Source: Guadua angustifolia
Lineage: Eukaryota; Streptophyta; Magnoliopsida; Poales; Poaceae
Direction of reading: 5' to 3'
NCBI GenBank assembly: GCA_036346375.1
Contig: CM070503.1
Location: forward strand, 1,240,001 to 1,304,000
Length of the DNA: 64,000 nucleotides
Positions 56,416 through 64,000 of the stretch are shown here, one piece after another. Position numbers and translations under genes: made by a program. The notes below the pieces were generated by a model, which was not told the DNA's origin, searched no databases, and saw only the letters and a program-made list of their open reading frames with translations. Position 1 is the first letter of the stretch; each line of letters opens with the position of its first letter.

Positions 56416-58909
56416 TCAGGTCACATAATCATCAATTGTAGGCACCAAATAAGCTGAATTAGCAGCAGCTGTGGATGTGGTGCCATTAGCAGTATTGGAA
56501 ATGTCGTTGGTAGATTCCTGCTCAAACCTGGTCTCTAAATCCAGAGGATGCTGATCAGATAGATCATTTGACAGCAGCAGACTACAGAGAACCAGATCAT
56601 CAGCAAGAGAAAAGGACAGGTCATTCAGCTCCAAGTATTGTTCAGTTTCGAGTGCTTCCAGCACAGGTAGAATCAAATGTTCACCGCATGAGTCACAATG
56701 GTCAGAGATGCTCTCCACTGACTGAGGAGCAACTTCATCCAGTTCATTAAATATTGCTTCACTATCTGCGGGTGATACTTCGCTGTCATTACCGTAGTCA
56801 GCAGTTGAATCAGGCTGCATCAAATCCAAAAAATATATACGTATATAATTGAGTTAACGCAAAGAGCAACAGCACAAACAGAAAGGAACATGGTACAAAA
56901 TAATTACCAATGGATCATCTTGGCAAACAGTGTTTAAAAAATTTGTCGAGAAACAACCGATAATCTCAGCTAGCTGTTGTATATGTATGCTATCATAAGG
57001 AACATCAGAAGAAGTTCTGTCAGGACAAACACAATTGACAGCATGTTCGCCATCAGTTTCTGATAAGGGGCCCAAAGAAACCTTGCCATCGTCACTAACA
57101 GCCAGGTGTTGACCGGCAGAATTCAAGCCACCATGACTTGATTCAGGTGCACAAGGGGGCACAGAAGGGGCAAAAGAGGGAAGCTCCCCATTTGCATCAT
57201 TCCAATCCTCTTCATTAAATGGAGCACCATAATGTTCCCCAATCTTGGGACCTGGACCGCTTTTTTTAAATATTTTGCAGAGAACGCAAGCATCCTGCGA
57301 CAGGGGGGGTAAGAAGAATTACAGTACTGCTGTCAAAGCATCGTTAACAAAATAATAACTTTAAGTGCTAAACTTTTCTCAGATGGAAGGATATACTTCC
57401 TTTCTTTCCCTAAGCAAGGACCTATATTTTTGCTTGTCACTTCATTTAAGGAGCAATCACAGTGATGCTCTGATTGTGACACATTGTGTTTGACTGTTTG
57501 CACCTTTCTATCTCTGCTACTGCTATTTGTGATTCACTTCCAAGATACAATCTCAAGACTAAGGCCAAATATATTTAGGATTAAAAGGATAAAATATATT
57601 GATGTCATGAATGTCTTGACGTAGGTCGAAGACAGTTCAACTAGTACTGGAAAAGGAAAAGTTGTATCTACTCCACATTGAAGTATTTTAAATATGTGCT
57701 GATTATAATGCAGTTGAGTGTATAGCATGATATGGACTTTCAGCTCCAAACCAAGAAAGTTAAGAACAGGATAAAATGAGGACATCAGAGGAAACAAAAA
57801 TAAATAATTTGCAGATATCATTTAACAAGGAGATAATCTTGGATTGAGGCAGCTATGATGTCACATGCATTTTTCATGTCTGTGTTAATGTTGTCCACAT
57901 ACTTTGCAGTTTTTTTTCCATCTGATAGTTTCGCACATGCATGAGGATACATGGCTATGTACTGAGATCACCAAAATACTCAATAATCACAACAGCATTG
58001 TAGGAAACTTAGTTGACATATCTAAATAACCCCACAGCATTTTAAGAGTTTAATCGGTTTGTCAATTCCCCAAACTTTTCATCTCTAACAAATGCAAAAA
58101 AATTAATGAGAGTACCATCTCTAAGGTGGATACTTGTGTTTTGAAAAAGAATTCATTTAGTAAGGCACATACTGAAACTACTGCAAACGCACCAACAAAC
58201 ACACCAAGGAAAACATACCAGTTTAACACCAGAAGCAGATAGTTCCTTATCCGCCAGCCTATATTCATACATTACCCAGTCAGTTCTATCACCCCGTGGT
58301 GGCTTGCCAAGATGAAACACCAAAGTTCTCTTCATCCCAACAGTCTGAGAATTATACACTACTGGACGGTCCTTTCCAGTAGCTTTCCAATACCCGGCTT
58401 CAGTTGACCGGTTAGTTCTTGACCCACTAGAATATTTCCTATCACGTGGGCAAAAGAAATACCATTCCAGATCCCTACTCTGTAAGGAAGCTTTCTCTGT
58501 AACAAGTTGAACAAGACACAATAAACCATTTGAACAGTTTAAAGGCCAGTCATCTGCAAAGCAAGATATTTTACATGGCAGCCACATGTAAATAGATGGT
58601 TAGCCCAGCACCCTGGACTAAGCCAACATTGATGCACACGAAGAGAAAAAAAAATAAAAGGCATGGCATTGAGTAAATACATGGTTATACAATTATTCAG
58701 AATGGTAATACAACAGAAACAGGTGAAAAATGTGTCTGTTCAGAAAATATACCTGGAAGATCCCAAGGGGCAAATTTGTATAGATCAATCTCCGAAATAG
58801 CATTGCAGCGTAACTGTTTTCCCAATAACTTCCTCTTTAAATAATAGACAGTCAGTTCAACATCAGTTGGATGAAACCGGAAACCAGGAGGAAGCGATGT
58901 CCTGGCCAT
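56416..58909 (-). CDS. NAC transcription factor, NAC082-like
   Basis: Four coding exons: 58909-58753, 58496-58219, 57294-56908, 56814-56416; 1221 bases, 406 residues, GT/AG introns, phases agree. The NAC domain fills about residues 1-165: LPPGFRFHPTDVELTVYYLK (subdomain A), EIDLYKFAPWDLP (B), YFFCPRDRKYSSGSRTNR and GYWKATGKDRPV (C), TLVFHLGKPPRGDRTDWVMY (D), CVLCKIFKKSG (E). This domain binds DNA and dimerises. The rest is acidic and Ser/Glu-rich, as in activation regions; no membrane helix is visible. Arabidopsis NAC082 (ANAC082), linked to ribosomal stress, has a very similar domain; that assignment is from memory. The ATG at 58909 is the family's usual start. A splice acceptor (AG at 58930-58929) 19 bases upstream suggests a leader intron up to 59782. 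Confidence 0.93.
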
Positions 58910-59252
58910 AAGGAGAATAGTGCCTGGCCTATATTAGCTAGTATAATGAGATCCAAAATTGATCTTAGCTCGGAAATGAAGGAAAAAAAGGGGTTGCAGT
59001 TAGGAAAGAAGAAATGTCCTTGGTTGAAGCGGCAAAGAGAGAAGCGCAAGGTGATGGTTGGAAAGTCCAGTATCACAAAGACCTTGCTAACTATCAAGTC
59101 CAATGTCGAAATATTATGGAACGCCAGAAGCGACTACGGCATCCACACCAAAGAAACAACAGATAATCCTTTCTGATATCAAAAGACATTTGAAGAGCAA
59201 CCACAGTCCTGTATGAAAGAAATTGCATATTACGGGCAAGATAAGAAAAGCA

Positions 59253-60395
59253 GTGTTCAACTTTTTTTTTTATAATCCTTGTTCAACTTAAGGCACTAAA
59301 GGCTAGCACCAGGGAGCAAAAAAGAAGAAGGAAAAAGCTGGGGATTTGCTTATTTCGTGAATGAAACGAGAAAAATAATATGGGATAAAAATGCTACCCA
59401 CCCATAGATGCGAGGATGAGAAATGAAGTGCAAGGGCCCATTCACTATTAGATGGCATTCACGTGGATCAAATGCATATATCTGAGGACATTGATGTTGC
59501 AATTTCACAGGAAAAGAAAGGCCAGCCCGGACAAAAAGAGGAAAGAAGCATGGTAGAACTGGCGAAGCATGATGGACTGCTGATTCCGATGATGTGGTGT
59601 ATGCAATGCAATGCGGATATGCATTACATGCAGATGGGCATGGGAGTTAAGGAATCGATGAATCAGAACAACAATAATAGCATAGAATAGATGATATCAT
59701 TCATGGGGAAAGAAGGCCATGGAAGGAGACCCTAAGTAAGGGGCATCCAATCAAGAGAAATGAGAGGAGGGGAGCGACTTACGCGGGCGGCGTTAGCGAG
59801 GGAGAGAGTGGAGGGGACGCGCCGCCGCCGTGGCCGTGGCGAGAGAAGGGGATGTGAGCGGGGGAGCATTTGTAGGGAGGAGCGCAAGTTTGGAGAGGCG
59901 GTGGCGAACTCCGCAGTAGGCCTGGGCATTCGGTTTTTTCGGTTCGGTTTATTCGGTTTTTGAACTTCAGAAACCGAAGGTTATTCGGTTAGCCGAATTT
60001 TCAATACAGCAGGCAACATTAGCAGTTTGTCCAGTATAGCATATCACCAACCAACTGGCAACTGGCAAGCAACTAAATAGTAAATACATTGTCCAGTATA
60101 TAGCATATCACACAACAATACTAATTAGTAGATTAAGGCTTGAAAAGTTCAAAACATGTAAAAAGCATCAAGCAAGCACTGAATGAACTACTGAAGGTAG
60201 TAAACTTGATATTTCCATAAAGCACTAAAGCACAGATCAGTTCAAATATAAAGACTAAGCTGTGTCAGTCATTTTTTTTCTTTCACATCTATGATCTATT
60301 GATTAACACTCGAGTTAAATACAAAGAGCTGATGACTCTGGTTGAGTACTGTATATTTGATAGCGAGAATAAATCCAATGGAGACTGATCAGCCT
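59253..60395. repeat. NAC leader/promoter region, copy 1 of a direct duplication
   Basis: From GTGTTCAACTTTTTTT to AATAAATCCAATGGAG this matches 62825-64000 with few differences over most of its length. It contains part of the leader intron, the leader exon and upstream sequence. The two copies differ most around 59930-60000 versus 63475-63615, where copy 2 keeps an extra inverted-repeat stretch. Confidence 0.9.
59783..59930 (-). promoter_or_regulatory. Probable 5' leader exon of the NAC gene
   Basis: GC-rich, CT-containing minus-strand sequence ends at the consensus donor GTAAGT (59782-59777). Paired with the acceptor at 58930-58929 it gives an 854-base leader intron. The upstream limit of the exon is not defined. 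A related sequence exists at 63354-63470 in the duplicated copy. Confidence 0.55.
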
Positions 60396-61098
60396 GTGAT
60401 TAGTCGTGATTCGTGAACATGTGCCGTTTACTCGGTTACTCCACGGTCACAGACACCAGATGATGAGATCAACAATCTGTTACGCAAAGAAGCAATCGGT
60501 CCTACCAATCGCCATCGGTCTGTCTACGCAAACATTTCCGAGGGTCCTACCAATCGGTCTGTCTACGCAAAGAAGCAACATCGAGAATCGAGATTACGAG
60601 CCGCAGACTCGCAGAGGGGAGGCGGAGAGATGGCTTACCGCTGCCGCCGCCGGAAGGGGGTAACGATCGGTGGGGACTGGGGAGCGCGCTGCGAGCCTGC
60701 GATCCGATGGAGCGTTGAAGAGACCGGAGAGGCGGAGAGCTTGCGGCGTCCGCCGTCCGTCAGCGTCACTGCGCAGGAGGTTGGGCCGTCGCCACTCGCC
60801 AGACCGTGTGGTGTGAATTGGGGAACTAGGGTTAGGGTTGGTGGTCGCCCGCTCTTCAGATCTTGGCGGAGGCTGAGGCTCTTGCGAGTTGCGACTGGGC
60901 GTGGCGAGTGGGCCGTGGGCCGTGGGCGACTGGGCGTGGCGGCTTCCGGACTTCAAGTGCATGTGACCACTAACCAGCAAATAAATCGGTTTTTCGGTAA
61001 ACCGGTTAATTCGGTTTTTGAAAGACGAAAACCGAACCGCAAACCGAAAATCGAATAGTGCTAAAATAAAACCAAAATCAGAACCGAAAACCGAAAGC
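59937..61098. mobile_element. Transposon-like segment with CGGTT-rich inverted ends
   Basis: The left end GGCATTCGGTTTTTTCGGTT and the right end AACCGAAAACCGAAAGCC are inverted CGGTT-rich sequences, similar in style to hAT element ends. The interior has a GC-rich part (60600-60960) with a splice-donor-like GTAAGC on the minus strand. No transposase is visible. The relation to the duplicated NAC leader is unclear because part of this segment is also in copy 2. Confidence 0.4.
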
Positions 61099-61099
61099 C

Positions 61100-62824
61100 A
61101 GGGTGATGAAGCCGAGAGGGCTTCGGCCGAACCAGAGAAAAAGAAAAGAGAGAGAGAAGAGAAGAAAAGAAGAAAAGAAAGGAAAATAGGAAAATAAGAA
61201 AATAAGAGTGAAAAAAAAAAAGAAAAAAGATAAGTGGGTAGAAAAGTAAACTGGCCGCGGACCGTGTCGATTTTTGGAATCGATTATCGGATCGCTTAAA
61301 AATCGGCAAGTGAACTAATTTAATTGTGCTAACTAAAATCTGAATGACAGATCACCAAATCGGTTGGACGCCAGAATAAATTATTTGTATTAAATTGCCC
61401 TAGTTAATGTGTATGCTTTCAGGATCCGACCTGAGCATCCCAGCCAATCAGATCCAGTACACGGGCAAGGACGATCCTTCCGCTTTTATCCCAGGCAAGA
61501 TTTCTATTGATCATATTTCTTAAATGTTTTCCGAATGCTTTTCTATAAGTATCCATACATCATTGCATGGAAAATATTATATTACAAGTGAAAACTTTAA
61601 AAGGGATTCGGATGAAAAGATGGTTTGTGATGAGATGATGAGTTGGTAATTGAAATTGTGGAAATGGTGTTTGGCTCGTCCAACGAATGGAGCCGTGAAT
61701 GTGCGTATATGTATTTATGGTGGGTAGAGGGCGCCGATGAGAAGGAAGTGGCCGGCGGGGTCCTCTACATAGGTTATAATATAAGGTCAATCAACTGCAC
61801 TCGGGTAATGAGCCGTATTCCAGTATCAACCATAGTGAGTGAAATCGGTCAGAAAAGGTTGTCATTATGAAGGCGTTATGATCTCCACATTGGTGGTTAG
61901 GTAGTTATTAGGAGTGTGAAGTTTGGTATCTTAGAGTCCCGATGAGGACACTTAATCATTATGATTGATCGAGCGTTATATTTAAAGCCTAGAAGTACCG
62001 ATCTTTCTTTGCGGTAGTGGTACAACTGATGCTGCCGAGGGTAAGTGGGAAACGGTGAGGACACCACTACTCGCTCGGCTACGGTGGTTGGAGATCTAAT
62101 CTTTGGATTGGTGATAAGCGTTCGGGGCCTCACGAGGATGGGGTCGCTATGGCTAAAAATGAATCTGAACTCTGCTTGAGGTTAAAATCTTTGAATTCAA
62201 GCTGTCTCTGGATTGGAGGCTCTGAGCTAAGTGCGCCTCATATCACGGGTGTAGTAGTTGTTTTCATATTTAAAATATCCAACCCTTAAAGAAAACCAAA
62301 AACCTATTTCCTATAAAAATGGATTTTGAGGGAAGGTAAGAAATGGCTGATCTTGAGAGGAAAATTCATATCTGCATTTGTTATTAATGCTTGCTGAGTA
62401 CTTTCGTACTCACTCTTGCTAAATCCCTCTTTTCTAGAGTTTGGCTCCAATGTTCAAGCAGATGGTTGGGTGGACGAAGCTGCGGAGTGCTACCAGGAAG
62501 AGTAGAAGGAATGAGTAGCCGTGTATAGGCTTCTTCGTCAGTCTTTTGGTGTAATCATATCTATGTATTACTCTTTTGTGTACAGGGATTAGATGGATTA
62601 TCTATGTATTGGACATATAGCCCTGTGTGGCTTGATTTGAATATATTTTCAATCAGTCTCTAATTATTGTTCTGCTGCAACATTCTGAACACGGTGTACT
62701 ATCTGATAAAACATCAGGTGCGCTTGATGTTTTGATTAGCTAGTATGCCGAGATTCGTGTGATTATCTCAGAGTAATGACAGTGCGACTGTCGTCACCCT
62801 GGGCTAATCGTGCGGGTCGCCACA
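61100..62824 (+). repeat. LTR (solo or truncated) of a gypsy-type element
   Basis: 62400-62824 reads like the 3' part of grass gypsy LTRs: TTGCTGAGTACTTTCGTACT, then CTCTTGCTAAATCCC and a 3' end CGGGTCGCCACA. 61120-61240 is purine-rich (GA tract). The right boundary coincides with the start of NAC leader copy 2. A matching left terminus and target duplication were not found. No protein domains. Confidence 0.5.
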
Positions 62825-64000
62825 GTGTTCAACTTTTTTTTTATAATCCTTGTTCAACTTAAGGCACTAAAGGCTAGCACCAGGGAGCAAAAAAGAAGAA
62901 GAAAAAAGCTGGGGATTTGCTTATTTCGTGAATGAAACAAGAAAAATAATATGGGATAAAAATGCTACCCACCCATAGATGCGAGGATGAGAAATGAAGT
63001 GCAAGGGCCCATTCACTATTAGATGGCATTCACGTGGATCAAATGCATATATCTGAGGACATTGACGTTGCAATTTCACAGGAAAAGAAAGGCCAGCCCG
63101 GACAAAAAGAGGAAAGAAGCATGGTAGAACTGGCGAAGCATGATGGACTGCTGATTCCGATGATGTGGTGTATGCAATGCAATGCGAATATGCATTACAT
63201 GCAGATGGGCATGGGAGTTAAGGAATCGATGAATCAGAACAACAATAATAGCATAGAATAGATGATATCATTCATGGGGAAAGAAGGCCATGGAAGGAGA
63301 CCCTAAGTAAGGGGGCATCCAATCAAGAGAAATGAGAGGAGGGCGACTTTACGCGGGCGGCGTTAGCGAGGAGAGAGTGGAGGGGCCTTGCCGCCGTGGC
63401 GTGGCGAGAGAAGGGATGTGGCGGGGCGTTTGTAGGAGGAGCGCAAGTTTGGAGGCGGTGGCGAACTCCGATGAGGCCTAGGCATTCGGTTTTTCGGTTC
63501 GGTTTATTCGGTTTTGAACTTGAAACCGAACAAAACCGAATAACAAGAAAAACCGAACCGAATAAACCGAATTAATTTGGTTCGGTTTTTCGCTATTCTG
63601 CTAACCAATTTTCAATCTGACGAGCAACATTAGCGGTTTGTCGATTATAGCATATCACCAACCAAATGGCAAGCGGCAAGCAACTAAATAGTAAATACAT
63701 TGTCCAGTATATAGCATATCACACAACAATACTAATTAGTAGATTAAGGCTTGAAAAGTTCAAAACATGTAAAAAGCATCAAGCAAGCACTTGAATGAAC
63801 TCACTGAAGGTAGTAAACTTGATATTTCCATAAAGCACTAAAGCACAGATCGGTTCAAATATAAAGACTAAGCTGTGTCATGGGTCATTTTTTTTCTTTC
63901 ACATCTATGATCTATTGATTAACACTCGAGTTAAATACAAAGAGCTGATGACTCGGTTGAGTATCTTGTATATTTGATAGCGAGGATAAATCCAATGGAG
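62825..64000. repeat. NAC leader/promoter region, copy 2 (reaches window end)
   Basis: Nearly identical to 59253-60395. The leader-exon donor is changed here from GTAAGT to GTAAAG by an extra T at about 63350. It starts directly behind the LTR end at 62824. No NAC coding sequence accompanies it inside the window; downstream sequence is not visible. Confidence 0.9.

Overview
This window is eukaryotic plant DNA, almost certainly from a grass (Poaceae). Split genes have clean GT/AG introns, CT-rich 5' leaders and GC-rich first exons. Between them lie LTR retrotransposons, LINEs, a MULE and grass-type Stowaway and Tourist MITEs. I saw no rRNA or tRNA gene, CRISPR array or bacterial feature. The species cannot be named from this sequence alone.

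Three protein-coding genes look intact, all on the minus strand. (1) A SWI2/SNF2 ATPase of the CHR24 (ERCC6-like) type has 20 coding exons between 32835 and 41013; every junction keeps phase and the product is 1072 residues. (2) A RABC1/Rab18-type small GTPase has 6 exons (46955-49910), 215 residues, ending in Cys-Cys. (3) A NAC transcription factor of the NAC082 type has 4 coding exons (56416-58909), 406 residues, with a probable leader intron and leader exon near 59783-59930. The three act in different processes (chromatin remodelling, membrane traffic, transcription); nothing suggests a shared pathway.

Three gene remnants are visible. The first three exons of a tubulin-folding cofactor B gene (8242-9070) keep an intact last donor that opens onto a copia element. 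A PHD-finger gene remnant (23600-26391) has its finger exon split by two LINE insertions. An extra copy of CHR24 exons 14-16 (27455-31497) lies downstream of the gene and is split by a 3.2-kb solo LTR.

Layout. 1-5897: decayed Tat-type Ty3/gypsy element, 3' half with 3' LTR. About 5940-8153: 3'-truncated copia element on the minus strand. 8242-9070: TFCB head. 9100-14600: unknown exon-like piece, a 2.6-kb AT-rich block between 115-bp direct repeats, then satellite-like arrays. 14600-19460: repeats without genes. 19478-21757: LINE with 16-bp target duplications. 22638-23376: solo copia LTR with target duplication ACCTT. 23600-26400: PHD remnant with LINEs. 26696-27021: Tourist-like MITE. 27455-31497: CHR24 exon copy with solo LTR. 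31657-31912: Stowaway MITE. 32835-41013: CHR24. 41240-42715: AT-rich repeat whose inverted partner is at 17171-18400. 43770-45270: gypsy-associated coding remnant. 46955-49910: RABC1. 50460-54060: MULE remnant. 54280-55320: tandem repeats and a foldback-like element. 56416-59930: NAC gene. 59937-64000: transposon-like sequence, an LTR, and a second copy of the NAC leader region.

No previously undescribed multi-gene system is evident. The most informative observations are the nested insertions with readable target duplications, the duplicated CHR24 exons with an LTR at a splice donor, the duplicated NAC leader, and a perfect 27-bp hairpin in a RABC1 intron.
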